Assembly: GCA_009775705.1 (NCBI GenBank)
Contig: VSQE01000039.1
Coordinates: forward strand, 1-21,916
Source of the DNA: Prevotellamassilia sp.
GTDB taxonomy: Bacteria; Bacteroidota; Bacteroidia; Bacteroidales; Bacteroidaceae
Direction of reading: 5' to 3'
DNA length: 21,916 bases
Numbering within the stretch: the first letter of the stretch is position 1; every line of letters begins with the position of its first letter. The notes below the pieces were generated by a model, which had not been told where the DNA came from, did not search any database, and saw only the letters and a list, made by a program, of their open reading frames with translations. Of the stretch, positions 7,615-15,866 are shown in pieces. The position numbers and the translations under genes were made by a program.

Positions 7615-8622
7615 GTGAACATGAGTGCGTTTCAGCCCGACATACAAGAAAATGACATTTTCAAGCAGTCGCCCGAACTGCTCTCTACATTGCTCAAGGA
7701 CCAGACGTTAAGCACTGAGGACAATCAAGTCAACATCTTCTGGGCCACAAACAACTATACCGATCTGGGGACAGGCTATCAGTATGCCGACCCGATCACG
7801 ATAGAGTCGATAACAGGAATAAACGGAAATGTCATCAAACCCCGCGCAATCAAAAGCCGCGAAATGCAACAGCAACGCAGCCGTGAGATGGCGGAGGTCT
7901 TCACACCGTCGTGGATATGCAACAAGCAAAACAATCTGATAGACAATGCATGGTTCGGCAGGAAAAATGTGTTCAACACGGAGGTGGATCCTCCCAACGG
8001 TCCGCATTCGTGGATTCCGGCAAAAGGAACAATCACATTCCCGGAAAACAAGACATGGCACGACTATATCCACGAAAATCGCCTGGAAATAACCTGCGGC
8101 GAAGCTCCGTTTCTGGTAAGCAGATACGACACAGTGACCGGAGAACCCATCCCTACGGGGCTCCGAATCGGTCTGCTCGACAGGAAACTCCGCATCGTCG
8201 GAGAAAATACGCAGACATCTGACGAATGGCTCAAAGCCGCCCGAGCCGCCTATACGAGCACCTATGGCTATGAGTGGCAGGGCGACAACCTTTTCCTTGC
8301 CCGCGAGGCATTGCTCTACACTTTCATTGACTACTACAAAGCTAAGTTCAACCAGGAACCACCACTCGGACCACTGCGACACATCGCCTGTATCATCTCG
8401 TGGAACATCTGGCAGATGGACGGAATGAAAGGAGTGATTCCGGACAGTTGCCGGAACATCAGAAAAACAGTACGAGGCCTGTTCGACACAAGCGAGACGG
8501 TCCTGGAATGTGAAGGTTGCAGGAAAAACAATATACACAAGCATAATGGCATTTACTGCAAAATCAAAGACTGGAGCAATGACGAGGTTGTGACTTTTAT
8601 CTCATTGCTCGAAAAAAAGTGA
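7615..8622 (+). CDS. Restriction-system 'subunit M'-like protein, methylase-like without NPPY
   Basis: A 335-aa protein I associate with the 'restriction endonuclease subunit M' family that accompanies large helicase/methylase genes in Bacteroidetes. It has methylase-like landmarks: EVFTPSWICN (94-103) resembles the TP motif of adenine methylases, ITCGEAPFLVSRYDT (159-173) resembles motif I, and WQGDNLFLAREAL (211-223) the following motif. I find no (N/D)PP(Y/F) catalytic motif; the nearest position reads SWNIWQMDG. The C-terminus carries C289-x2-C292...H298-x-H300...C305, a possible zinc site. Start choice: an AGGAG at 7604-7608 sits 6 bases before GTG 7615 and 12 before ATG 7621; spacing favours GTG. 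A poor -7-like TATGGTTG is at 7555-7562. The stop overlaps the next start (GTGA), so the two are translationally coupled. Role: probably a specificity or assembly partner. Confidence 0.7.
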   Translation: MNMSAFQPDIQENDIFKQSPELLSTLLKDQTLSTEDNQVNIFWATNNYTDLGTGYQYADPITIESITGINGNVIKPRAIKSREMQQQRSREMAEVFTPSWICNKQNNLIDNAWFGRKNVFNTEVDPPNGPHSWIPAKGTITFPENKTWHDYIHENRLEITCGEAPFLVSRYDTVTGEPIPTGLRIGLLDRKLRIVGENTQTSDEWLKAARAAYTSTYGYEWQGDNLFLAREALLYTFIDYYKAKFNQEPPLGPLRHIACIISWNIWQMDGMKGVIPDSCRNIRKTVRGLFDTSETVLECEGCRKNNIHKHNGIYCKIKDWSNDEVVTFISLLEKK

Positions 8623-10289
8623 CCACAATGGAAAGTGCAGCCGCAAAAAAAGACACGACACTTCTCGACAATATAATCATCGGGCGGGTTGATCCACATA
8701 TCTATGCGTTTTCAACGGGAACTGTCCCGAACTATTTGAAAGTCGGGGACACTTCGCGCGGTGTGCGTGTGCGGCTGGAAGAATGGAAAAAGATATTCCC
8801 CAATCTGATCCGACAATACGAACATACGGCCCTGATTGACGAAAACACCGTTTTCCGAGATTTTTCCGTCCACTCTTTCCTGATACACGAGAAAGGACGG
8901 ACCCGCCTGCAACCTGACACCTTCCATAATCTTCCCTACTATTCCAACGAATTCTTCGAAGGAGCGACGACAGCTGACCTGAAAGAGGCAATGACAGACA
9001 TTTTTCAGAGCGCTCACGAAAAAAACGGGAAATACCAATTCTATACTCCCGACCGCCTGCCACAGACATTTACCTACAAGCGGACGGAAAACTATCCTCC
9101 ACGCACCAACCAACAGCAGGTCATCAATGATTTCAAAACGGCAGTTGCCGCCGGACACACAAAACTGTTGATGTATGCTGTCATGCGATTCGGAAAATCG
9201 TTTACGGCAATGTGCTGCGCCAAAGAGATGAACGCAAAAACAGTTGTTGTCGTTTCGGCAAAAGCCGATGTTAGAAAGGAATGGAAAAAGACCATCGAGA
9301 GCCACATCTATTTTTCCGGCTACAAATACATAGACAACGAATCGTTGCAACAAGACGAAACGGTCATTGCCAAGACACTGGCAGCAGGAAAAAAAGTAGC
9401 ATTGTTCCTGACTTTACAGGACTTGCAAGGTGATGACATCAAGGCCCGGCACAAAGAGATCTTCCAACGGAAGATCGACCTGCTGATTGTTGACGAGACG
9501 CATTTCGGCGCTCGCGGAGCCTCCTACGGAAAGGTTTTGCAGGAGCAACGCCTCAGCAAATCGGAGATAGCAAAAGAACTAAAATACATTGACGGATTCG
9601 ATACCCTCGACAAGGCCGAGGAGGCCGTCAAAGTATTAAAGTCAGGAATCCGGCTGCACTTGTCCGGAACTCCCTATCGCATACTGATGGGCGATGAATT
9701 CCGGAAAGAAGACATCATAGCCTCTGTTTCATTTACGGACATTACCGATGCCCAGCGGCAATGGGATAACGAGCATCTGAAAGAGGACAGCTGTGACGAA
9801 TGGGAAAATCCTTACTACGGATTCCCACAAATGATTCGTTTTGCCTTCAATCCCAACTCCTCCTCAAGGAGAAAGATGGAAGAACTGCGCAAGATCGGTA
9901 TAACATTCGCTTTCTCCGAGTTATTCCGGCCGCTGTCAATGTCTCCTCAGGCAAACGGCAGCCACCGGCAACTCACGTACAGAAACGAGATTCTGGACTT
10001 ACTGGAAACAATTGACGGGACGAAAGAGGACGAGAACCTGCTCGGTTTTCTCGACTATGCCAGAATCAAGGAAGGAAAGATGTGCCGGCACATCGTCTGC
10101 GTGCTGCCGTTCCGCGCCTCGTGCGATGCAGTCTCGGCACTAATACAAGAAAACAAAGACAGATTCAAGAATCTCGGCGAATACGAAATCCTAAATATCG
10201 CAGGGTTTGACGAGGTGACCAGATACCAAAGCACAGACGACATCAAGCGCACAATCAAAGAGTGTGAGGCCCTTAACAAAAGACTCTGA
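8619..10289 (+). CDS. GIY-YIG nuclease and SF2 helicase, N-terminal part of a frameshifted restriction enzyme
   Basis: A 556-aa fragment. Residues 27-115 look like a T5orf172-type GIY-YIG nuclease: HIYAF (27-31), YLKVGDT (39-45), R52 before W56, and E111 in NEFFEG as the likely metal-binding glutamate. From about 160 an SF2 helicase follows: Q-motif-like RTNQQQ (162-167), Walker A MRFGKS (G192 K193 S194), DETH box (292-295), and motif III-like SGTPYR (349-354). The frame stops at TGA 10287 before helicase motifs V/VI. Those are found immediately afterwards in the -1 frame, so this is half of a protein of about 1310 aa. The start is GTG 8619 overlapping the upstream stop, with ATG 8628 as an alternative. 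If translated alone, the fragment lacks the arginine finger and should not be a working translocase. Confidence 0.85.
   Translation: MTTMESAAAKKDTTLLDNIIIGRVDPHIYAFSTGTVPNYLKVGDTSRGVRVRLEEWKKIFPNLIRQYEHTALIDENTVFRDFSVHSFLIHEKGRTRLQPDTFHNLPYYSNEFFEGATTADLKEAMTDIFQSAHEKNGKYQFYTPDRLPQTFTYKRTENYPPRTNQQQVINDFKTAVAAGHTKLLMYAVMRFGKSFTAMCCAKEMNAKTVVVVSAKADVRKEWKKTIESHIYFSGYKYIDNESLQQDETVIAKTLAAGKKVALFLTLQDLQGDDIKARHKEIFQRKIDLLIVDETHFGARGASYGKVLQEQRLSKSEIAKELKYIDGFDTLDKAEEAVKVLKSGIRLHLSGTPYRILMGDEFRKEDIIASVSFTDITDAQRQWDNEHLKEDSCDEWENPYYGFPQMIRFAFNPNSSSRRKMEELRKIGITFAFSELFRPLSMSPQANGSHRQLTYRNEILDLLETIDGTKEDENLLGFLDYARIKEGKMCRHIVCVLPFRASCDAVSALIQENKDRFKNLGEYEILNIAGFDEVTRYQSTDDIKRTIKECEALNKRL
10277..10286 (+). 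other. Frameshift site in the restriction-methylase gene
   Basis: The upstream frame reads N-K-R-L-stop, while the downstream frame is open only from 10277 because a TAA sits at 10274-10276. The shift must therefore fall between 10277 and 10286. A run of four A (10278-10281) lies there. Adding one A gives N-K-K-T-L-T-L-T-V-N-R-M, which joins the two halves seamlessly. A true one-base deletion, a consensus error at the homopolymer, or rare slippage would all look like this. Confidence 0.85.
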
Positions 10290-10291
10290 CA

Positions 10292-12550
10292 TTGACCGTC
10301 AACCGAATGCTCACAGGCACAACCGTACCGCAATGGGACACCATGCTTTATCTCAAAGGAACAGCCTCGCCGCAGGAATATGATCAGGCAATATTCCGGT
10401 TGCAAAACCAATATATCAAAACTTTCAAGGACGAGAGCGGAAAAATCATCAAATACAACATGAAGCCCCAGACCTTGCTGGTGGATTTCGACCCGAACCG
10501 CATGTTCCTCTTACAGGAACTGAGGTCCCAGTTCTATAATGTCAACACGGAGACACAAGGCAATGCCCGGTTGAAAGAACGTATCGCAAAGGAATTGTCG
10601 GTTTCGCCCATCATCGTTCTGAACAAAAACAGATTGCAGAAGGCTACACCCGCAAATATTACCGATGCCGTCCGAAAATATTCACGCCATCGCAGTATTC
10701 TGGAAGATGCGGCGGAAATTCCGGCAGACGGCACACTGCTGGAGGACGCCGACATTCTCAAAGTAATCCGGAACATAGCTCCGATCGGTTCAAAAAACGG
10801 CTTACAAATAAAACCGTCAGAGGGAAAGGGTGACGACATGGAAATCCCCGACATAACTGATGATCCGGACACACAACCTGACTCTTCCCGACAACCGGCC
10901 GGCAACATAGAAATAGAAAATGGAAAACTCGAAAAACGACTGACGGCCTATTATGCACGGATTCTCTTCTTTGCATTCCTGACCGAATCGACTGTCAAAT
11001 CATTGGAAGACGTGATTGTACAGATTCCTGCAACACAGGATAACCGGCGTATTGCCAGACACCTCGGTCTGGACATCAATATCCTGAATCTGGTCCAGCA
11101 CAAGAGCAACCCGTTCGTATTACAGAAATTAGACTACAAAATCGAAAACACCAATGACCTGATTTCCGACACCGCTCTTCATCCCATAGAACGAGCTGGA
11201 ATAGCCATGCACAAGTTCAAACGTTTGTCGGATTCGGAAATCGTCACACCAGCAAAAATTGCCGATGAAATGGTGTCCGCCCTGCCGCCAGATATGCCGG
11301 AAGGGATGGAAAATGCAAAATTTCTCGATATTGCATCCAAGCAGGGAGAGTTTTCCATCGCTTTGTACAAAAGGTTCGGAGAAAAAATCAAAACAAGAAT
11401 GTACTCCGTCCCCACCTCGGAATTGGCCTATGAGTTCACACGCAAAATCTACTCCCTGCTCGAAATGCCTGTTGAAAACATTTTTACCGGTTTTACGTCG
11501 TATGACCTTATCGGCAAAGACAACGGAAAGATAATAAAGAAACTGACAGATATGAAATTCGATGTGATTATCGGCAATCCGCCGTATCAGGAAGATGACG
11601 GAGGCGCAGGAGCCAGCGCAAGACCAATCTACAACCATTTTGTCAACGTATCCAAGGAGATAAGCCCTACTTACTTATGCGTTATCATACCATCCCGCTG
11701 GATGTCCGGCGGAAAAGGATTGGACGAGTTCAGATCTGCCATGCTGAGCGACAGGCATATTTCCGATCTGCACGATTTCATGCACCCCGAAGACATTTTT
11801 CCGGATACAAATAACCGCGGAGGGGTCTGCTATTTCATGCGAAACACCGAATATGACAATACGGAACAAAAAGTAAGGGTGGTCACACACTATGAGAAAG
11901 GCTCATACACCGCATTGCGGTCACTACAGACAAATGACTGGGACATTTTCATACGAGACAGCCAAGCTCTCGGAATCTTGGACAAGATTGTGCACAAGGA
12001 AGACTTCCTACCAATCAATACGGTGATATCGGCCCGGAAACCTTTCGGATTTGAAAGCCAGATCATCAGGACCTCTGTTTTCCACGCTACCGACAAAGAC
12101 ATGAAAGAGCCTGTCCTGTGTTATGGAAAAGCCGCCCGGACGGGATATGTCGAATTGTCCGAGATACAATCGCACAGGGAATGGATTGACAAATGGAAAG
12201 TATATGTGCCCGAATCCAACAATATCGGGACGGAACTGAACGACGACAACCTGAATTCGTTCGTGGGAGAACCCGGTACGATATGTACGGAAACCTATCT
12301 CGCCGTCGGGGCCGAACTGGATCTCACCCAAAGAAAGGCGACTCATCTTTCCAATTACTTGAAGACAAAATTCGCACGGTTCTTATTGAGTCTGGCAAAA
12401 ATAAGTCAGCACGGCACCGGCAAGACCTACCGCTTTGTCCCGCTTCAGGATTTTTCCAGACACTGGACAGATGCGGAACTATATGCGAAATATGGTCTGA
12501 CAGACAACGAGATCGCTTTCATCGAATCCAAAATCAAACCCATGGAGTGA
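10292..12550 (+). CDS. Helicase end and Eco57I-like N6-adenine methylase, C-terminal part of a frameshifted restriction enzyme
   Basis: A 752-aa fragment opening with the rest of the helicase: RMLTGTTVPQWD (motif V region) and QAIFRLQ (32-38, motif VI with R36). An acidic linker (about 170-210) and a helical coupler lead to a gamma-class N6-adenine methylase. Motif I is FLDIASKQGEF (344-354, an unusual form of the usual DPxxGxGxF), and the catalytic NPPYQ lies at 429-433. Residues about 500-752 are probably the target-recognition region, with similarity to the Eco57I-type tail. The only start near the 5' end is TTG 10292, with ATG 10307 next; neither has a ribosome site, so this is a broken-off part rather than a separate gene. 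If it is still translated it could act as an orphan methylase. It ends 104 bases before a bidirectional terminator. Confidence 0.85.
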   Translation: MTVNRMLTGTTVPQWDTMLYLKGTASPQEYDQAIFRLQNQYIKTFKDESGKIIKYNMKPQTLLVDFDPNRMFLLQELRSQFYNVNTETQGNARLKERIAKELSVSPIIVLNKNRLQKATPANITDAVRKYSRHRSILEDAAEIPADGTLLEDADILKVIRNIAPIGSKNGLQIKPSEGKGDDMEIPDITDDPDTQPDSSRQPAGNIEIENGKLEKRLTAYYARILFFAFLTESTVKSLEDVIVQIPATQDNRRIARHLGLDINILNLVQHKSNPFVLQKLDYKIENTNDLISDTALHPIERAGIAMHKFKRLSDSEIVTPAKIADEMVSALPPDMPEGMENAKFLDIASKQGEFSIALYKRFGEKIKTRMYSVPTSELAYEFTRKIYSLLEMPVENIFTGFTSYDLIGKDNGKIIKKLTDMKFDVIIGNPPYQEDDGGAGASARPIYNHFVNVSKEISPTYLCVIIPSRWMSGGKGLDEFRSAMLSDRHISDLHDFMHPEDIFPDTNNRGGVCYFMRNTEYDNTEQKVRVVTHYEKGSYTALRSLQTNDWDIFIRDSQALGILDKIVHKEDFLPINTVISARKPFGFESQIIRTSVFHATDKDMKEPVLCYGKAARTGYVELSEIQSHREWIDKWKVYVPESNNIGTELNDDNLNSFVGEPGTICTETYLAVGAELDLTQRKATHLSNYLKTKFARFLLSLAKISQHGTGKTYRFVPLQDFSRHWTDAELYAKYGLTDNEIAFIESKIKPME

Positions 12551-12577
12551 AACCACGCGCAGCATGCCTTTTGCAAC

Positions 12578-12598
12578 GGCCGGCTTCACCCGCCGGCC
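12578..12598. repeat. GC-rich hairpin downstream of the methylase
   Basis: GGCCGGC (12578-12584) and GCCGGCC (12592-12598) pair over 7 bp around a 7-base loop, 28 bases after the methylase stop. There is no T-run directly after it, so it is a weak terminator at best. It may stabilise the 3' end. Confidence 0.4.
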
Positions 12599-12653
12599 AC
12601 CTTTCCGGGACGGAAAAGGTTTTGCAGACTACATTCAGGGATTTTTTCATGCC

Positions 12654-12698
12654 TTGTCCTGGTATTTTTTTCATCGGGTGAAAAAAATACCAGGACAA
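12654..12698. terminator. Bidirectional terminator between convergent genes
   Basis: Arms 12654-12673 and 12679-12698 are perfectly complementary over 20 bp around the loop TCGGG. Each strand carries a T7 run within the stem. The element sits between the end of the plus-strand methylase gene (12550) and the end of the minus-strand symporter gene (12743), the right place to stop both transcripts. Confidence 0.85.
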
Positions 12699-12742
12699 AA
12701 ATACTTCCGCCCGAAAGGCTCCGGCCGGACGATACACAGGGC

Positions 12743-15421
12743 TTACTCTTCCCCGCGGTCCAGCGTGCGCCACGTCAGACCCGGCTGACGGTTACGGTCG
12801 GGCAGGACAAGGGAAACCAGCAGCGCCGCCGTCACGGAAACGGCCATTCCGATGAACCCGTAAAGCAGGAAACTCACATCGGTGAAACTCTTAACGAGGA
12901 ACACCGCCACCACGCCACATACAAAACCGGTAAGGGCAGCTTTGCCGCCAATGCGCGGGAAGAAAATGCCCATCAGGAACAATCCGCCCAGTCCGCTGGA
13001 AAGAAGTCCGAGTATCTCCTGGAAGAAATCCAGCAGGGAAAGAATCTGCCAAGTGGCCATGAATAAGGCGATGACCATGCCCAGCAGACCGGACACGATG
13101 CTGGCGCCACGTGCCACGGACACCATGCCCGCATCCGTCACGGAGGGCCGGAAACGCCGGTAGAAGTCAACACTGAAAGCCGTGGCCACAGAATTGATGT
13201 TGGAGGAGATGGTGCTCATCGTAGCGGCAAAGATGGCGGCTATGAGCAAACCGGCAATACCGGCCGGCAGCTGGCTCATCATGAAAAGAGGGAAGATGAC
13301 GTCGGTCTTGGCCATCGTATAATCCAGTTCGGCAGGATGGGTCTTGAAGAAAGTGTAGAGACCGGCGCCGATGGCAAAGAACGCCACGGAAACGAAAACA
13401 CTCATCACGCCATTGAACAGGATGCTGCGGCGCGCGCTGCCTTCATCCTTCGTGGTGAGGTAGCGCTGGATGACGGTCTGGTCGGAAGTGTAGGAAATCA
13501 GGTTGTTGGCCATTCCGCCGATGATGACAACCCAGAAGGTGGCGGAACGATAGTCCAGACTCCAGTCGAACAGGCGGAACTTACCGTCGGTCGAGGCGAT
13601 ATCGATGAATCCGTTCACTCCACCTTCGGTGCCCAGCACCAGATAGGCCACGGAGAAGATGGCACCGCCCACCAAGATGAACCCCTGCACCACATCTCCC
13701 CAGACTACGGCTTCGACTCCGCCCATCGTGCAATAGACGATGGTGATGATGCCCATGAGGAGAATGCAGAGATAGATGTCGATGCCCGTGACGGCCGTGA
13801 GGGCGAGCGACGGCAGGTAAAGGACAAGGGCCATACGGGCCACCATGAAGACGATGAACAGGGCACTGGCCATGAGACGCGTGGCGGCATTGAAACGGCG
13901 CTCAAGATATTCGTAGGCACTCGTCACGTTGAGCCGCCGGAAAAACGGCAGATAGTAGCGGACTACGGGAAAGGACACCAGAAGAATCGTCACGAGCATG
14001 GGATAGTAAGTCCAGTCCGTGGCATAGGCTTTGGCAGGATAGGCCATATACGTGATGGCACTGAGCATAGTGGCATAGATGCTGATGCCTGCGGCCCACC
14101 AGGGAATGCGGCCGCCACCCTTGAAGAAATCTTCCGAACTGTTCTCGCGACGCATGAAGTAATAGCCCAGCGCCAGCATGCCCAGCAAATAGGCAACCAG
14201 AACAGTCCAGTTGAGCCAGCCGAACTGGGGCCGCACACTCATACGGACGGCCGTGACATCGGTGGCCCGTACTCCGGGCTTGCTCTCTCCGTCCACGACA
14301 ATCCACTCTCCGTCGAAAGGAACCACTCCGGCACCCGCGCGGGCCAGCAGGGGAGAACGCGACTCCACCACCCACGTATCGGTAACGGTATGGTAAATGA
14401 GCAGTTCGTCATTGAAACGGTACCAGGATACGGGATGGTGCATGTAAGCGGCCGAATCCTGCCGCAGCACCGCCAGTTTTTTGTTGTCTCTGTCTTCCTG
14501 TGCCTGAAGCATGAAAGCAGAACGGTTGACAGCCTGTCTGAAGATTTCATCATTCACACCGCCGAGAAAGACGATATGGGCACAGCCGCTCGTTACGGCG
14601 GAAGCTCCTACCAGCGCCACACGGCGGCCGGCAGGCATGATGGGCGCGGTATGTCTCCACTTCCGCAGATCGGGATCATAGACGAGTCCGTCAAAATGGA
14701 CCGTACCCTCCGTGCTTCCCAAAGGCACGGAATAGCCGCCCATGAGATAGAAGCACATCTTGGTAGTTCCGCTCTGCACGGCGGCGGCCGGTTGCAGACG
14801 GGCCGAACCGGAAAAATCGGGCAGGCGCTCCCATCTGTTGCCGCCGGGATATTTCATCCGGTATGCGGCATAGGAAGGCACTCCATCGGTCTGTCCGCCT
14901 GCCACGTATATATAGCCGTTGCCGTATGCCCCGCCCATGTTGTCCAGTCCTACGGGAAGGGAAGGCAGAGACTTATAGGTTACCAGACCGTCCTGCATCG
15001 TAAGCAGGAACACGTCTTTCGAACTGTGCACACCATCGGTTCCGCCTACGCAGACCACTCCATCCCTGACGCTCACACCCACGCCGTAGGCCACAGGACG
15101 GGGCAACTTGCCGGACCGCCGCCAGCTATCGTGTCCGGAAGTAGGGTTCTTCAGCACGAAGATGTCATCGTAGAAGATTTTCGCACCGCCCTCGGCCGCC
15201 GGCTTACCGGGAAAATTGCAACCGCCGGCAATAATGAGATTGTCGCCGGCTCTTCCCGAAAATGAGGCAGCAAGTCCCTGTCCGCCACTCACATCGAGCG
15301 GGGCCAACGAACGGTATGTGACCAAGTTATACTTGTTGTCCTGCACGGCAGGCTTGTTCCCTGTCCTTCCGGCAACCGGAAGAAAAAGCAAAAGCAAAAC
15401 GGATAGAATACGAGAAATCAT
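12743..15421 (-). CDS. Kelch mutarotase fused to sodium/solute symporter, probable sialic acid transporter
   Basis: An 892-aa membrane protein. A signal peptide or first membrane segment (1-18) leads into a kelch-type beta-propeller (about 35-395) with repeated GG strands (IIAGGCNFPG, VVCVGGTDG, IYVAGGQTDG, FYLMGGYSVP, FLGGVNDE). This looks like the cyclically permuted relatives of the NanM sialic acid mutarotase. From about 403 a full SSS-family symporter follows with roughly 13 helices. Its core includes EDFFKGGGRIPWWAAGIS (430-447) and a sodium-site-like SAITYMAYP. The propeller would face the periplasm and equilibrate sugar anomers at the transporter mouth. I recall this fusion from sialic acid loci of Bacteroidetes. 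The gene sits beside an esterase, an epimerase and a YhcH-like gene, which supports sialic acid, though ManNAc or another amino sugar is possible. Confidence 0.88.
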   Translation of the reverse strand: MISRILSVLLLLFLPVAGRTGNKPAVQDNKYNLVTYRSLAPLDVSGGQGLAASFSGRAGDNLIIAGGCNFPGKPAAEGGAKIFYDDIFVLKNPTSGHDSWRRSGKLPRPVAYGVGVSVRDGVVCVGGTDGVHSSKDVFLLTMQDGLVTYKSLPSLPVGLDNMGGAYGNGYIYVAGGQTDGVPSYAAYRMKYPGGNRWERLPDFSGSARLQPAAAVQSGTTKMCFYLMGGYSVPLGSTEGTVHFDGLVYDPDLRKWRHTAPIMPAGRRVALVGASAVTSGCAHIVFLGGVNDEIFRQAVNRSAFMLQAQEDRDNKKLAVLRQDSAAYMHHPVSWYRFNDELLIYHTVTDTWVVESRSPLLARAGAGVVPFDGEWIVVDGESKPGVRATDVTAVRMSVRPQFGWLNWTVLVAYLLGMLALGYYFMRRENSSEDFFKGGGRIPWWAAGISIYATMLSAITYMAYPAKAYATDWTYYPMLVTILLVSFPVVRYYLPFFRRLNVTSAYEYLERRFNAATRLMASALFIVFMVARMALVLYLPSLALTAVTGIDIYLCILLMGIITIVYCTMGGVEAVVWGDVVQGFILVGGAIFSVAYLVLGTEGGVNGFIDIASTDGKFRLFDWSLDYRSATFWVVIIGGMANNLISYTSDQTVIQRYLTTKDEGSARRSILFNGVMSVFVSVAFFAIGAGLYTFFKTHPAELDYTMAKTDVIFPLFMMSQLPAGIAGLLIAAIFAATMSTISSNINSVATAFSVDFYRRFRPSVTDAGMVSVARGASIVSGLLGMVIALFMATWQILSLLDFFQEILGLLSSGLGGLFLMGIFFPRIGGKAALTGFVCGVVAVFLVKSFTDVSFLLYGFIGMAVSVTAALLVSLVLPDRNRQPGLTWRTLDRGEE

Positions 15422-15440
15422 AGTTATAGATATTTGCGCG

Positions 15441-15448
15441 TAAAGTTA
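15441..15448 (-). promoter_or_regulatory. Possible -7 element TAACTTTA for the symporter gene
   Basis: On the minus strand TAACTTTA differs from TAnnTTTG at the last base and lies 19 bases before the symporter ATG, similar to the spacing at mutS. No -33 element is evident. The gene needs its own promoter because a terminator closes the upstream esterase transcript at 15828-15866. Confidence 0.35.
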
Positions 15449-15689
15449 ACTCTTTTTTGTTAAATTAGACTTTATTTGTATTCCTTTTTTGCAGGTCTAC
15501 GGCTCCGGTCCATCCGGAAAAGCAAGAATATTACTGTCTGCCAAACCATAAAGATCTGACTCCAGCCTTATGAAAGTCAGAAGTGGAACTTTTCCTGATT
15601 CAGATTTTTCCGGCTGATTTCAACCATATTTTCGCAGTCCGGCGAATCTATCAGCTGACCATAAGAAAGAAATAAATAAGAATATGAAA

Positions 15690-15750
15690 TTTTACAAGGG
15701 GTGTAAAAGTTTTTACATGCCTTGTAAAACTTTTTACACCCCTTGTAAAA
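15690..15750. repeat. Three tandem 19-bp palindromes, 21-bp period
   Basis: TTTTACA-N5-TGTAAAA occurs three times, at 15690-15708, 15711-15729 and 15732-15750. The starts are spaced exactly 21 bp, close to two helical turns. The arms are identical in all copies; the 5-base centres are AGGGG, TGCCT and CCCCT. The first and third copies are also exact reverse complements of each other, so the whole 61-bp block can fold into one large imperfect hairpin. It could be an operator array for a dimeric regulator of the symporter gene, or a structured repeat. Confidence 0.8.
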
Positions 15751-15827
15751 AAACGGCGGAATATTTCTATTTACCGGTCCCCCCATAAACGTATTTCACA
15801 AAAAAAGTTCAGCGGAGGACAGTAATA

Positions 15828-15866
15828 GAAAAACGATCCGACTACTGAAAAACAGCAGCCGAATCG
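15828..15866 (-). terminator. Terminator of the SGNH esterase gene
   Basis: In minus-strand RNA, 15866-15853 pairs with 15847-15834 over 14 bp, three of them G-U wobbles, around a U5 loop, followed by a U5 run (15833-15829). In plus-strand RNA the wobbles become A-C mismatches, so the hairpin is built for the minus strand. It lies 50 bases after the esterase stop. Confidence 0.75.

Noticed and set aside
10277..10291. Programmed -1 frameshifting in the restriction gene
   Set aside because: There is no X-XXY-YYZ slippery heptamer in the right frame (C-AAA-AGA requires a mismatch at the first base), and I saw no obvious downstream pseudoknot. A one-base deletion in an A-run explains the join directly.
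10292..12550. The methylase as a separate, normally initiated gene
   Set aside because: Its first residues are helicase motif V/VI, it would need a TTG start without a ribosome site, and the upstream bases continue the same protein after restoring one A.
13337..15265. A 642-codon plus-strand frame antisense to the kelch-symporter gene
   Set aside because: Same explanation: the minus-strand protein has clear kelch and SSS motifs, while the antisense product is a low-complexity H/G/R-rich chain.
15690..15750. CRISPR array
   Set aside because: The units are palindromic with 2-base gaps, there are no spacers of 30 or more bases, and no cas genes are nearby.
15577..15786. A 69-codon minus-strand frame whose product has a seven-residue FYKxCK-like repeat
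   Set aside because: The protein repeat is simply the 21-bp DNA palindrome array read in frame. There is no promoter, ribosome site or recognisable domain, and the DNA symmetry explains the pattern better.
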